Origin: Oxalobacter aliiformigenes
Lineage (GTDB): Bacteria; Pseudomonadota; Gammaproteobacteria; Burkholderiales; Burkholderiaceae_D
Direction of reading: 5' to 3'
Length of the DNA: 64,000 nucleotides
NCBI RefSeq assembly: GCF_027116575.1
Contig: NZ_CP098252.1
Span: 62,001 to 126,000 of the forward strand
Positions 30,091 to 38,501 of the stretch are shown here, piece by piece; the stretch's first letter is position 1, and each line of letters begins with the position of its first letter. The translations under genes and the position numbers were made by a program. A model generated the notes under the pieces. That model saw only the letters and a list, made by a program, of their open reading frames with translations, did not search any database and was not told where the DNA came from.

Positions 30091-30145
30091 TATAAATTGC
30101 TTCATACTTTTCTGTTCACAAAAAGCCGAAACTCTTCATAAACAT

Positions 30146-30504
30146 GGGGGCGATTTGGATTCGACAGGGGTTGCAAAGCAGAACAGAGCATATCGAGGAC
30201 TGGAGCCCTCGTAAATCCATCCAGAAAAAAGTAAACGCTAACGATAAAAGTTACGCATTAGCCGCTTAATCCCGGCTATCCCTGCACTGTTTCTTTCCTG
30301 GGACAGGCCGAAAGGCGCGCAGGGTCATTGACAGGAAATCGCCTCACGTTGCGTTACCGGACAAGAGGTTAAATTCAAGGTAACTCGTCCGTCTGAAGCG
30401 TGCGTATCCGCGTCAGCCGGATCAAATCAAATGACAACGCTAAATATGTAGAACTGTCTGTAGAGGACTTCTGGACGCGGGTTCGAAACCCGCCGCCTCC
30501 ACCA
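30146..30504 (+). ncRNA. ssrA: Transfer-messenger RNA (ssrA)
   Basis: A 359-base tmRNA. It starts with GGGGGCGATTTGGATTCGAC, the usual tRNA-like 5' half, and ends GGTTCGAAACCCGCCGCCTC then CACCA with encoded CCA. The tag frame at 30237-30269 reads ANDKSYALAA and ends in TAA. The tag has the alanine-rich end that directs tagged proteins to ClpXP and related proteases. The 3' end doubles as the attachment site of the adjoining island. Confidence 0.97.
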
Positions 30505-30610
30505 TCACACCGTTTAAAGCAGTCTTATCCGGCATAAAAAATCAATATAAAACAGTGATTTAAGCGCACCTTCAGTATAAGGCGGGCTAATGCGGTATTG
30601 CCGAAGCCAA
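30488..30610. other. Left attachment region of the island (attL)
   Basis: The ssrA 3' end contains CCCGCCGCC at 30489-30497, repeated at 40491-40499. The sequence just past it (30515-30610) is repeated in imperfect form at 40513-40612. Integration leaves ssrA intact because the element carries the 3' end of the gene. Confidence 0.75.
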
Positions 30611-30611
30611 C

Positions 30612-30670
30612 TTTTTTAGGTAGATTTTTGGGTAGATGTTTCATTTACCTGTTTTTTTATCTACCCAAAA
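30612..30670. promoter_or_regulatory. Integrase arm-type sites upstream of int
   Basis: Two direct copies, TTTTTTAGGTAGAT (30612-30625) and TTTTTGGGTAGAT (30625-30637), and one inverted copy ATCTACCCAAAA (30659-30670) that ends at the int start codon. The same motif occurs twice at 40407-40430 at the other end. Such sites are expected to bind the integrase arm domain and may also let it regulate its own gene. Confidence 0.6.
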
Positions 30671-31915
30671 ATGGCAAAACTGATCGTTCCACTTACACCC
30701 AAACAGATCGATAACACAAAACCGAGGGAAAAGAAATATTCGCTCTTTGACGGTGGCGGGCTGTATATCGAGGTTGCGCCTACAGGCTCAAAACTCTGGC
30801 GCATGAAGGCCAAACTAAATGGCAAAGCCGTACAACTGTCATTCGGAAAGTATCCGGATATATCGCTGGCACAGGCCAGAAAGAAACGGGATGAAGCGCG
30901 CAAACTGATTGCTGAAGGGATAGACCCACGGGAAGAAAAGAAAGCACGTATAGAGGCAGAGAAAGCCAAAACAGAACATACCTTTGAAAAGGTAGCGCGT
31001 GACTGGCACACTAGCAGATTACCTGAATGGCAGCCGGTCACAGCAAGAAACACCTTGAACCGGCTGGAGCTGGATATTTTCTCCATACTGGGCAATCAGC
31101 CAATAGCAGATATTACCCACCAGCAGATAATCGACGTTCTGAAAACCATAGAAGCCAGAGCAGCAGAAACCGCAAGGCGGCTTAAATCGACACTTGGCCG
31201 CATTTTCAGCTATGCCGTTCAGAGAGGCGTTATCAAACACAATCCGATACCTGACCTGATCGACGTTCTGAACAAGGTCAACAAACAGCATTTTGCCGCT
31301 ATCAAGCCGGAGGAGTTGCCCGCCTTTCTGAAAGCACTGGACGGAAACCGGGAACGGCTTTTCATTCCAACGCGCATAGCGGTCAATCTCATGATGTTGA
31401 CATTTGTCAGAACGTCAGAATTGATAGAGGCAGAATGGTCAGAAATCGACCTTGATAATGGCGTTTGGATTGTTCCTTGGCAGCGCATGAAGATGGGACG
31501 GCGCAAAATCAATCCCGACACGACAGACCACCGAATAGACCTGCCGAAGCAGGCCATTGATCTGTTAAATGAGCTAAAAACCATAACAGGGAATAGCCGA
31601 TACCTTTTCCCGGGCCAAAGAGATCACAGCAAGCACATGAGTAATAACACCATCCTCATGGCACTAAAGCGCATGGGCTACAAAGGCAAAATGACCGGGC
31701 ACGGGTTCCGGACACTGGCAGCCAGCGCGCTGGAAGAAATCGGATACCGGCGTGAAGTCATTGATCGGCAACTGGCCCACAAGGAAAGAAACAAGATACA
31801 GGCCGCCTATTTCCGTGCAGAGTTCATCAAAGAACGCAAGGAGCTATTACAGGCATGGGCTGACTATATCGACAGCAGGAGAACAGGCAAAGTTCTTAAT
31901 CTGAAACGGGCATAG
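30671..31915 (+). CDS. int: Tyrosine integrase of the ssrA island
   Basis: A 414-residue P4-type tyrosine recombinase with an N-terminal DUF4102 arm-binding domain (KKYSLFDGGGLYIEVAPTGS), a core-binding domain from about residue 105, and a catalytic domain. The catalytic residues appear as Arg247 (FVRTSE), His344 and Arg347 (GHGFRTLAA), His370 (QLAHKE) and Tyr380 (AAYFR). It should catalyse integration and excision at the ssrA 3' end. All key residues are present, so the element may be mobile. A decayed relative of its 5' part lies at 40644-40860. Confidence 0.95.
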   Translation: MAKLIVPLTPKQIDNTKPREKKYSLFDGGGLYIEVAPTGSKLWRMKAKLNGKAVQLSFGKYPDISLAQARKKRDEARKLIAEGIDPREEKKARIEAEKAKTEHTFEKVARDWHTSRLPEWQPVTARNTLNRLELDIFSILGNQPIADITHQQIIDVLKTIEARAAETARRLKSTLGRIFSYAVQRGVIKHNPIPDLIDVLNKVNKQHFAAIKPEELPAFLKALDGNRERLFIPTRIAVNLMMLTFVRTSELIEAEWSEIDLDNGVWIVPWQRMKMGRRKINPDTTDHRIDLPKQAIDLLNELKTITGNSRYLFPGQRDHSKHMSNNTILMALKRMGYKGKMTGHGFRTLAASALEEIGYRREVIDRQLAHKERNKIQAAYFRAEFIKERKELLQAWADYIDSRRTGKVLNLKRA

Positions 31916-32051
31916 CTGTCAATATATACAGTACAACAGAGACTAACAGAGTATCAGGCAGAACAAGTCACGCCTAGTCCGACGGGACAAAAACGGGTAA
32001 CCCTGACCCGCTGGCGTGGCTTACCGGACAGGGGATAACGTGAGGGGAGTT

Positions 32052-32987
32052 ATGGATGTTGAACAGATAGACGTTGCAAAAATATCTGAAGTATTTGCCA
32101 AAAAAAAGCATCAAGAAATATTAGCGGAAATTGAATATGAAAAATCAGAACTTGAAAAAACACTATCAAGGATAGATAACTCTTGGCGTGAAAGATTAAA
32201 CAACGAAACCCGAGATTTTGAAATATGTCTTAGATCAACAATCAAAAAGATTAAAAGACCTGTCTTTTCGAAGTTATTCTACTGGTTAGCTTATGACACA
32301 TGGGACGTATTTTCAGGATTGGCGATTTTAAACAATATTGAACCGCGATCCTTATGTTTTGATGAAAACGGCAATATATACAAGAACGAAGACGCCAGAA
32401 ACAGAAAAGAAAAAACAAAAAAACGATTTGTTCGAGCGAGCAATTACCGGGCGGATTCTATTCCGCATTTACGAACTCTAGACGATTTTCGTTTGTCAAG
32501 CAGAACGTTAGATACGGTTTTCCATGAGATAAGTAATATATTGACACAATTTCCACGCAATACAAATATATACCAGACCCGCCTTTTACATAGTTACTAT
32601 GTAACTCTGGATATCTGGAGAAGCGGCAACCACACAGAAGACCGATATCCCGTCAAATATTTTATTGATTGGGCCATAAAAAAAAGAATAATTCCAGAAT
32701 GGCTAGACTGGGCCAAAGAAAACGGGCTGATAGACGACGATAACAAGCCGGAAATCGAAGACAGGGAACCAGCAAGGAAATCACGAACCAGTTTTCAAAA
32801 TGTTATGGCAGCTCTGTTTAATGAACTACTCGAATCAAAGAAAAAAGAAAATCCCAAAATAACCAAAACCGAATTGATCTGCGAGCTTGCGCATAATTAT
32901 TCTGGATATACGGGGTTCTCTAAATCATTCTTGAAGCAAAATATAACTCAAGGGCAACAAAATCTTGGTTATGTAGAAGAGAAATGA
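32052..32987 (+). CDS. AT-rich island gene of unknown function
   Basis: A 311-residue protein I do not recognise. The N-terminal 60 residues are charged and probably coiled coil (KKKHQEILAEIEYEKSELEK). The middle has aromatic segments (KLFYWLAYDTWDVFSGLAIL, then SYYVTLDIWRSGN), and the C-terminal half includes FIDWAIKKRIIPEWLDWA and a lysine-rich region. Base composition is clearly poorer in G+C than int on its left or alpA on its right, suggesting separate acquisition. ATG 32052 follows GAGGGGAG closely; a frame from 32016 would run through it. It occupies the position next to int where satellites often carry cargo. Confidence 0.7.
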   Translation: MDVEQIDVAKISEVFAKKKHQEILAEIEYEKSELEKTLSRIDNSWRERLNNETRDFEICLRSTIKKIKRPVFSKLFYWLAYDTWDVFSGLAILNNIEPRSLCFDENGNIYKNEDARNRKEKTKKRFVRASNYRADSIPHLRTLDDFRLSSRTLDTVFHEISNILTQFPRNTNIYQTRLLHSYYVTLDIWRSGNHTEDRYPVKYFIDWAIKKRIIPEWLDWAKENGLIDDDNKPEIEDREPARKSRTSFQNVMAALFNELLESKKKENPKITKTELICELAHNYSGYTGFSKSFLKQNITQGQQNLGYVEEK

Positions 32988-32991
32988 TCAT

Positions 32992-33024
32992 GGTTATATA
33001 ACCCTAAATTAAGGTTACATAACT
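32992..33024. promoter_or_regulatory. Paired palindromic operators upstream of alpA
   Basis: GGTTATATAACC (32992-33003) is a perfect 12-base palindrome, and GGTTACATAACT (33013-33024) is a close variant. Their centres are 21 bases apart, two helical turns, the geometry of cooperative dimer binding. They lie 73-105 bases before alpA. Confidence 0.6.
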
Positions 33025-33051
33025 TTTTTCTTACTCTTCACACCGTCAAAC

Positions 33052-33092
33052 TTTGCCTCATACCGGATTGGCCGGGATTGATATGAGGCAAA
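33052..33092 (+). promoter_or_regulatory. 11-base inverted repeat covering the alpA ribosome site
   Basis: TTTGCCTCATA (33052-33062) and TATGAGGCAAA (33082-33092) are exact reverse complements around 19 bases. The right arm contains the GAGG at 33085-33088, the likely ribosome binding site of alpA (ATG 33097), so a folded leader would hide it. Confidence 0.65.
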
Positions 33093-33096
33093 ACAC

Positions 33097-33306
33097 ATGA
33101 CAACCGTTCAGACCAATACAAAACGAATCATCCGTCAGAAAGAAGTATCCGAGAAACTGGGATTGTCCAAAGCGACAATCTGGACATATGTCCGGACACG
33201 TGACGATTTCCCGAAACCGATCAGACTGGGGGCCAATTCCGTCGGTTGGCTGGAATCCGAAATAGACGCCTTCATTGATGCACGCATAGCCGCCAGCAGA
33301 GCATGA
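33097..33306 (+). CDS. alpA: AlpA-family regulator
   Basis: A 69-residue MerR-like winged-helix protein with RIIRQKEVSEKLGLSKATIW followed by FPKPIRLGANSVGWLESEIDAFI, the AlpA pattern. In P4-like elements and phage-inducible islands AlpA activates int or excision genes. It starts the rightward replication operon and overlaps nothing; the primase-like gene begins 11 bases after it. Confidence 0.9.
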   Translation: MTTVQTNTKRIIRQKEVSEKLGLSKATIWTYVRTRDDFPKPIRLGANSVGWLESEIDAFIDARIAASRA

Positions 33307-33317
33307 CAGGAGGCATC

Positions 33318-34247
33318 ATGAATCCTGTACCCATCAGCCAGCTTGAAACCAGAAGTACCTTTCTGGAGTACATCCGCCAGACATTGGGACACGCCCCGGA
33401 AGCGATAAGAGAAGAAGGCGTGATACAACGTTTTTCCACCAACGGCAAACGGGGTGATCTGTCCGGCTGGTGCATCTGGTACGGCATGGCTGGCGCCTTC
33501 GGAAACTGGCGAACCGGAGAAAGCTGTCGCTGGCATTGCCGGGAATACAAAGAACTGAACCGGGAAGAACGCCGGAGAATCGACCGGCAGATAAAGCAAG
33601 CCGAAGCGCGAAGGAAGCGCGAGCTTGAGGCGGGTTACCAGCGTATCGCCGAACAGGCCAGAGCCGACATACAGGGATTTTGCCCGGCTACAGCAGACCA
33701 CCCCTACCTGATCGAAAAGAGAATCGAACCGCATGGAGCACTGATCGACGGACGAAACGTCCTCATCATCCCCATGTACTACAAAGGCAAAATCGTTTCA
33801 TACCAGCGCATCTTTCCCGTGAGACTGCCGGACGGTACCAACAAACGCTTTCTGAAAGGCGGACGCAAGAAAGGCTGCTACCACCCGATAGGGAATAAAG
33901 GTACCGGTGATCTGGGAATCTGCGAAGGTTTTGCCACTGGCGCCAGCATCCATGAAGCGACCGGAGATGATGTTGTTGTGGCCTTCGACGCGGGCAACCT
34001 GTTACCCGTAGCCAGAGCCATGCGGGACAAATACCCGGACAGAAAAATCATCCTCTGGGCCGATGACGACTACCAGAGAGTGGACAGAAACGGGCAGCCG
34101 GAAAACATAGGCGTCATCAAAGCCATCGAAGCGGCAGAATCAATAAGCAATGGATACTGGACCATGCCGGACTTCGGAGACAAGAGACCGGAAGGCGCGA
34201 CCGACTTCAACGACCTGTTCCAGATGATGAAAGGGAGCAAACGATGA
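33318..34247 (+). CDS. Toprim-domain primase-like protein
   Basis: A 309-residue protein with a Toprim domain: the glutamate motif in LGICEGFATGASIHEATGDD, the DAGN motif in VAFDAGNLLPVARAM, and the acidic triplet in ILWADDDYQ. The N-terminal part (GDLSGWCIWYGMAGAFGNWR) is typical of satellite and plasmid primase-helicase N-domains. It should support replication of the excised island. ATG 33318 follows AGGAGG; the frame from 33303 is less likely. The next gene overlaps by four bases. Confidence 0.88.
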   Translation: MNPVPISQLETRSTFLEYIRQTLGHAPEAIREEGVIQRFSTNGKRGDLSGWCIWYGMAGAFGNWRTGESCRWHCREYKELNREERRRIDRQIKQAEARRKRELEAGYQRIAEQARADIQGFCPATADHPYLIEKRIEPHGALIDGRNVLIIPMYYKGKIVSYQRIFPVRLPDGTNKRFLKGGRKKGCYHPIGNKGTGDLGICEGFATGASIHEATGDDVVVAFDAGNLLPVARAMRDKYPDRKIILWADDDYQRVDRNGQPENIGVIKAIEAAESISNGYWTMPDFGDKRPEGATDFNDLFQMMKGSKR

Positions 34248-35869
34248 GCGACGAAACATTGCGGAATGAGGCGGACACGCCACCATCACAAGCGTTTGCT
34301 ACTGCCAATCCTGCCAACGAACATGAACCGGTCAGCTTCGAACAATACAAGGACAAGGCGGTTTTGCCGGAAGAAGGTTTGGAGAATGCCGTCAAGCGTC
34401 TTGCCACGATGAAAAAACTGGATTACGTACAGGTCCGGAAAGCCACCGCCAAACAATACGACATCCCGGCGGGCATGCTGGATGATATGATACGCGAGGT
34501 ACAACAGGAAACGGAAAACGCCAAAGACGACATGTTCCCCGAAATCGAGCCGTGGGGTGAGTCGGTCAACGGTTCCAGGCTATTGAATGAAATAGACCGG
34601 ACCATCCGGCGTTTCATCGTCTGTGAACCGGAAACCGCACAGGCGGCCTCTCTTTGGATTGTGATGACGTGGTTAATGGATGTGGTGAAGGTCGCTCCGC
34701 TGGCCGTCATCACCGCCCCGGAGAAGCGTTGTGGCAAAACCCAGCTTCTTGACCTGATCGGCAAAATGTCATACCGCCCCATGCCAACAAGCAGCATCAC
34801 GCCTTCAGCCTTGTTCCGTTCTATCGAAATGTGGCAGCCTACCTTGCTGATCGACGAAGCCGACGCCTTTTTGAATGACAACGAGGAAATGCGGGGGTTA
34901 TTGAATGCCGGTCACACCCGTACCAGCTCTTTCACCATCCGGACCGTCGGAGACGACCACACACCCAAGAGATTCAATGTTTGGGGGGCGAAAGCTATCG
35001 CCGGAATCGGGAAACTGCAAGATACCGTTATGGATAGAAGCGTTACGCTGGAATTGCGCCGGAAACTGGACTGCGAACACGTTGAGCGCATACGCCATGC
35101 GGAACCGGGATTGTTCGAAACCCTGTGCCGGAAACTCTGCCGTTTTGCCGAAGACAACCGGGAAACCATCCGTAACGCCAGACCGGCATTACCGGAAGAA
35201 CTGAACGATCGGGCACAAGATAACTGGGAACCTTTGCTGGCAATTGCTGATATGGCAGGGGGTAATTGGCCGGAGATTGCCAGAATGGCCGCCCTGAAAA
35301 TATCCAGAGACAAATCCCCGCAAAGCACCGGAACCGAATTGCTGGAAGACATCCGGGAAATATTCGACATGAAACACATCGACCGGATACATACCCACAA
35401 ACTGGTCGAGGCGCTCTGCGAAGATTCCGAAAAACCCTGGTCAACCTATAACCGAGGCAAACCGATAACACCCGCCCAGCTGTCCCGGCGACTGTCTGCA
35501 TACCGTATCGTCAGCAAAGCGATACGGGTCGATTGCGAAGTCAAGCGAGGATTCGAGAAAAAACAGTTTGCAGACGCATGGGAACGTTACACAAATATTT
35601 CCCCTATACCCCCCTCTGAAAGTGTAACAACGTTACAAACCAGTATTGGCGCGGGTTCCGGCGTAACGTTTTCAAAACGTAACGTTTCGCAAAACGTAAC
35701 ACGTTACACGGAAGAAGACGATGTAACGCTTTCAAAACGTAACCGTTACAAAAACGAAACGCTCAAACCCAGTGCTGGCGCGGGTTGTAACGTTTTACGT
35801 TTTGAAACGGGGGAAGACGGAAAAAATTTCCCTCATGATGAAGACGAAATCGGGACGGTGCTGATATGA
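34244..35869 (+). CDS. DUF3631-type NTPase of the island
   Basis: A 541-residue protein with a Walker A-like PEKRCGKT (residues 159-166) and a Walker B LLIDEAD (201-207), followed by a DUF3631 region (FNVWGAKAIAGIGKLQDTVM with DRSVTLELRRKL). It is the usual partner of the Toprim gene in this kind of element and probably acts as the replicative ATPase. The last 90 residues are low in complexity, and the DNA coding them holds a cluster of GTAAC repeats. It overlaps both neighbours by four bases, so translation is coupled. Confidence 0.82.
   Translation: MSDETLRNEADTPPSQAFATANPANEHEPVSFEQYKDKAVLPEEGLENAVKRLATMKKLDYVQVRKATAKQYDIPAGMLDDMIREVQQETENAKDDMFPEIEPWGESVNGSRLLNEIDRTIRRFIVCEPETAQAASLWIVMTWLMDVVKVAPLAVITAPEKRCGKTQLLDLIGKMSYRPMPTSSITPSALFRSIEMWQPTLLIDEADAFLNDNEEMRGLLNAGHTRTSSFTIRTVGDDHTPKRFNVWGAKAIAGIGKLQDTVMDRSVTLELRRKLDCEHVERIRHAEPGLFETLCRKLCRFAEDNRETIRNARPALPEELNDRAQDNWEPLLAIADMAGGNWPEIARMAALKISRDKSPQSTGTELLEDIREIFDMKHIDRIHTHKLVEALCEDSEKPWSTYNRGKPITPAQLSRRLSAYRIVSKAIRVDCEVKRGFEKKQFADAWERYTNISPIPPSESVTTLQTSIGAGSGVTFSKRNVSQNVTRYTEEDDVTLSKRNRYKNETLKPSAGAGCNVLRFETGEDGKNFPHDEDEIGTVLI
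35586..35791. repeat. GTAAC/GTTAC repeat cluster in the 3' end of the DUF3631 gene
   Basis: Eleven copies of GTAAC or its complement lie in 206 bases (35586, 35624, 35632, 35663, 35679, 35696, 35703, 35723, 35739, 35745, 35787). Several form inverted pairs, such as TGTAAC-AAC-GTTACA (35623-35637) and GTAAC-C-GTTAC (35739-35749), and ACGTTTT-C-AAAACGT is at 35666-35680. Confidence 0.7.
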
Positions 35870-36330
35870 ACGTTAATGAATTGTTGGAACAGTGTGAAAA
35901 AGACGGAATCCGCCTTTGCCTGCAATCCGGCCAGCTGCAAATAACCGGCAACCTGAAAAAGATCGATGAGTTGGCACCCATCATCCGGCAGCATAAGACC
36001 GACATCATTCGCATGCTGGAACAGAAAGACAAGCGAGACATGGAAGCCACACGGTACATGCAGGCGGAAATCGCGCTGTTTCATGGAGAAGCCATCGCCT
36101 TCATTGCCCGGTACCTGCAAAAGCGTTACGGCAAAACCTACTGGCAGGCACAGGACGAGGCGACAACGGTCTGGAACATCCTGAGAAAAAACCAGATCAG
36201 GCAGGCACTGGCAGAAGGCAGAGATGATGCGGCAGAACGCCTGTTACAGGAATGCTGGGAGAAATTCGGCATGCCGGATTATCTGGCTACCTCACGGGCA
36301 AACTGGCCGGAATCATTCAGCATTCATTGA
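35866..36330 (+). CDS. Small island protein with a TubC-docking-like N-terminus
   Basis: A 154-residue protein. The first 55 residues (ELLEQCEKDGIRLCLQSGQL and ITGNLKKIDELAPIIRQHK) resemble the small TubC N-terminal docking domain often found in proteins encoded by P4-like elements. The remainder is helical and unrecognised. It overlaps the DUF3631 gene by four bases and is part of the replication operon. Function unknown. Confidence 0.65.
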   Translation: MNVNELLEQCEKDGIRLCLQSGQLQITGNLKKIDELAPIIRQHKTDIIRMLEQKDKRDMEATRYMQAEIALFHGEAIAFIARYLQKRYGKTYWQAQDEATTVWNILRKNQIRQALAEGRDDAAERLLQECWEKFGMPDYLATSRANWPESFSIH

Positions 36331-36342
36331 ACAGGAGAAACC

Positions 36343-36720
36343 ATGAACGAATTGACCCAGAAACAGGAAAACTTTTGTCTTGCCTATATCGAGACAGGCA
36401 ACGCATCCGAGGCATACAGAAAGGCATACAACGCAGCCAAGGCATCAGAAAAGAGCGTCTGGGAAAGCGCATCGAAGATGCTCGACAACCCCAAGGTTAT
36501 ATCAAGGTTGGAAGCATTGAGAGAACAGGCAGCCCGCCGGGCCCTCCTCACACTGGAACGTCATCTTGAAGAACTGGCAGCCTTGCGGGATGAGGCCAGA
36601 GCGGAAGGCCGTTACAGCGCGGCCATCGCGGCCGAAATCGCCAGAGGCAAGGCGGCAGGGTTGTATGTCGAACAGTCCAGAACGGAAGGGGAGATCAGGA
36701 TGGTTTGGGCGGGAACTTGA
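36343..36720 (+). CDS. Terminase small-subunit-like protein
   Basis: A 125-residue protein opening NELTQKQENFCLAYIETGNA followed by SEAYRKAYNAAKASEKS, the terminase small-subunit (Terminase_2) helix-turn-helix pattern that recognises packaging sites. The end (EGEIRMVWAG) is also usual. No large terminase, capsid or portal gene is present, so this looks like a satellite tool for redirecting a helper phage's packaging, as known for phage-inducible islands that carry terS. That role is inferred. Confidence 0.8.
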   Translation: MNELTQKQENFCLAYIETGNASEAYRKAYNAAKASEKSVWESASKMLDNPKVISRLEALREQAARRALLTLERHLEELAALRDEARAEGRYSAAIAAEIARGKAAGLYVEQSRTEGEIRMVWAGT

Positions 36721-36954
36721 GAAAACTTGAGGTGCAGCAGGCGATTTCCGGCGTGGATTGTTAAGGAAAGTCAAGGTTCGGTAGCCCTTTTTTCCTGTCT
36801 GGCCATGATGAGAAATGATGAGGTTCGGAAGCTGTTTTTACTGGCGCAACGTGTTGACAAAAATTGACGTCCGACTGGTAATTTCTGGTGGGGACATGCT
36901 GACAAATGCAAACATTCAGGCGGTGATTTTCCGCCGGAACTGGGGAAAGGTTAA

Positions 36955-36985
36955 GGGTCGCATTTGAAACGCGATCCTTTTTTAT
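36955..36985 (+). terminator. Hairpin with T-run after the terS-like gene
   Basis: GGGTCGCATTT and its near complement ACGCGATCC meet around TTTGAAA, followed by six Ts. It can end the alpA-to-terS transcript. Its left arm AAGGGTCGCA is repeated at 39731-39740, in another hairpin. Confidence 0.7.
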
Positions 36986-36989
36986 CTCG

Positions 36990-37013
36990 TTTTTCCCCGA
37001 AACCGGGGAAAAA
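36990..37013. terminator. Second hairpin before the EEP gene
   Basis: TTTTTCCCC and GGGGAAAAA pair perfectly around GAAACC. Without a following T-run on the plus strand, it may instead act as a terminator for leftward reading, or as a protective structure at the start of the AT-rich cargo. Confidence 0.5.
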
Positions 37014-37093
37014 TAAGTATGCACCTGCTCAAGAAAATGTATCCCTAGAATCAATAGGTTACGTAATCCATCATTCCAGTCGCATCGTATGAG

Positions 37094-38056
37094 ATGAAGC
37101 AAGGAAAGGCATTAAAAATTGAACAGTGTGCTACGATTGATGATGCAAGTTACATTAACAAAAATTCAGCAAGAATTAGTAAACTAACAATGGATAAGAA
37201 GCAAATTGTCATAGCATGGTGGAATTGTTCTTTTAATTATTTGCCTCAAGAAGAACATTGTATTGTTCAAGAAATAATTTCTCATCTTATTAATTCTGGC
37301 TGCGACATTATTGGATTGTGCGAGATAGGAAGTAAAAAGAAAGAAGAGATTAAAACAATTTTGTCTATTTTTGAAAAGGATTTTCAGATAAATGTTTTTT
37401 CTGAAAAAGCATCAAAAAGAAGCGAGTTTGATATTTGTCTTCTAGTTAGAAAAACTCGTTTTTTCATTAATGAATGCCGGGCATTAACACATACTATCTA
37501 CAACAGAACCATTAGATGTGGAATTAGGTATGTCTTAAAAGGTATTCCCGAGGATATTTACTTATTTCTACTACATTGGCCATCAAGAATGCATGATGAA
37601 GGGGGTCTTAAAAAAGGACAAGCAGCAGTCAAATTGAATAAGGAAATAGAAGATGTAATAAATACAAAAAACGAAGCTCATATTATTGTTATGGGTGACT
37701 TTAATGATGAACCATATAGTGATTCACTTTATAAGGAATTGCACTCAACACGCGATAAGTATCTTGCCAGAAAACATACTAAACTTTTATATAATCCATT
37801 TTGGACAACAATGAAGTCTCACCCAAAAATGAATCAGAGTGGCACATATTATTATGCTTCTGGCTTTCGTGATAAATGGAGTACTTTTGATCAGGTTTTG
37901 TTGTCCTCTTCATGGTTGAATAATGGTTGGGATATTAAAAATGAAAGTGAGTTGGTGTTCGTGACCGAAGAAATTTTGCGGCTGGTTACAGGTAATAATA
38001 GCAAAATAGATCACCTGCCAATATTGGTTAGATTAAGGAATCATAATGATGAATAG
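37094..38056 (+). CDS. EEP-fold nuclease/phosphatase, island cargo
   Basis: A 320-residue endonuclease/exonuclease/phosphatase-fold protein. Every catalytic position of the fold can be placed: Asn44 (AWWNCSF), Glu77 (GLCEIG), His161 (LLHWPSR), Asp202 and Asn204 (GDFNDEP), Asp266 (TFDQVLL), Asp306-His307 (KIDHLPI). There is no signal peptide. It may act on DNA, RNA or a nucleotide or lipid phosphate; the sequence cannot decide. A start at ATG 37190 would remove 32 residues that precede the fold. A 60-base sample (37201-37260) has 20 G+C, far below the flanking genes. Its stop overlaps the next gene by 11 bases, so the two are likely a functional pair. Defence against phages is a reasonable hypothesis given the satellite setting. 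Confidence 0.82.
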   Translation: MKQGKALKIEQCATIDDASYINKNSARISKLTMDKKQIVIAWWNCSFNYLPQEEHCIVQEIISHLINSGCDIIGLCEIGSKKKEEIKTILSIFEKDFQINVFSEKASKRSEFDICLLVRKTRFFINECRALTHTIYNRTIRCGIRYVLKGIPEDIYLFLLHWPSRMHDEGGLKKGQAAVKLNKEIEDVINTKNEAHIIVMGDFNDEPYSDSLYKELHSTRDKYLARKHTKLLYNPFWTTMKSHPKMNQSGTYYYASGFRDKWSTFDQVLLSSSWLNNGWDIKNESELVFVTEEILRLVTGNNSKIDHLPILVRLRNHNDE

Positions 38057-38501
38057 CAAGAAAACATTTGCCAATGCATTAAATATTGGAATTGAAAAGG
38101 CGCGTTTTATTGATCATCAATCAAAAGAAATTAATCAGATCATAGAGGAATTAAGGTCACAAATATTTTTACAGACCAATGGAAAAGTTGAAGTCAGCGT
38201 TATGGATGATGCGTCTAATTATAAGTCACATAGTGCTGTATATGATGGACCATTATTTAATATTGGAACCAACAAGAAAATACTTGCGGCGAAAAATAAT
38301 GAAAAGACTATGCGTCTTTCCTATTGGGATACGAATAAAGGGGGGTATCCATGTACAATAAAATACGGTGATATAAGCGCTAGTGCAGGAGATAAAGAAT
38401 CCTTAATAGGGATTTTAGAAGATATGCTGTCAGATTCTGATATTGCCAAGAATATTATTGAACTAATGCAAGGTGACTCAACAAATAATTCTAACCCTTG
38501 A
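38046..38501 (+). CDS. Unknown 151-residue partner of the EEP protein
   Basis: A 151-residue soluble protein I cannot assign. The N-terminal third looks helical (NALNIGIEKARFIDHQSKEI), the middle is likely beta-rich (KMRLSYWD-like TMRLSYWDTNKGGYPCTIKY), and the end is acidic and helical (ILEDMLSDSDIAKNIIELM). It overlaps the EEP gene by 11 bases and shares its AT-rich composition, so both probably arrived together. A regulator, inhibitor or target-recognition subunit would each be plausible. Confidence 0.7.
   Translation: MMNSKKTFANALNIGIEKARFIDHQSKEINQIIEELRSQIFLQTNGKVEVSVMDDASNYKSHSAVYDGPLFNIGTNKKILAAKNNEKTMRLSYWDTNKGGYPCTIKYGDISASAGDKESLIGILEDMLSDSDIAKNIIELMQGDSTNNSNP

Larger units (their letters stand above)
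36721..37093. other. Noncoding stretch between terS-like and EEP genes
   Basis: No gene is seen. It includes two strong hairpins (36955-36985 and 36990-37013) and a TTGACA at 36853-36858 without a clear partner. The base composition drops after the hairpins. Confidence 0.6.
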
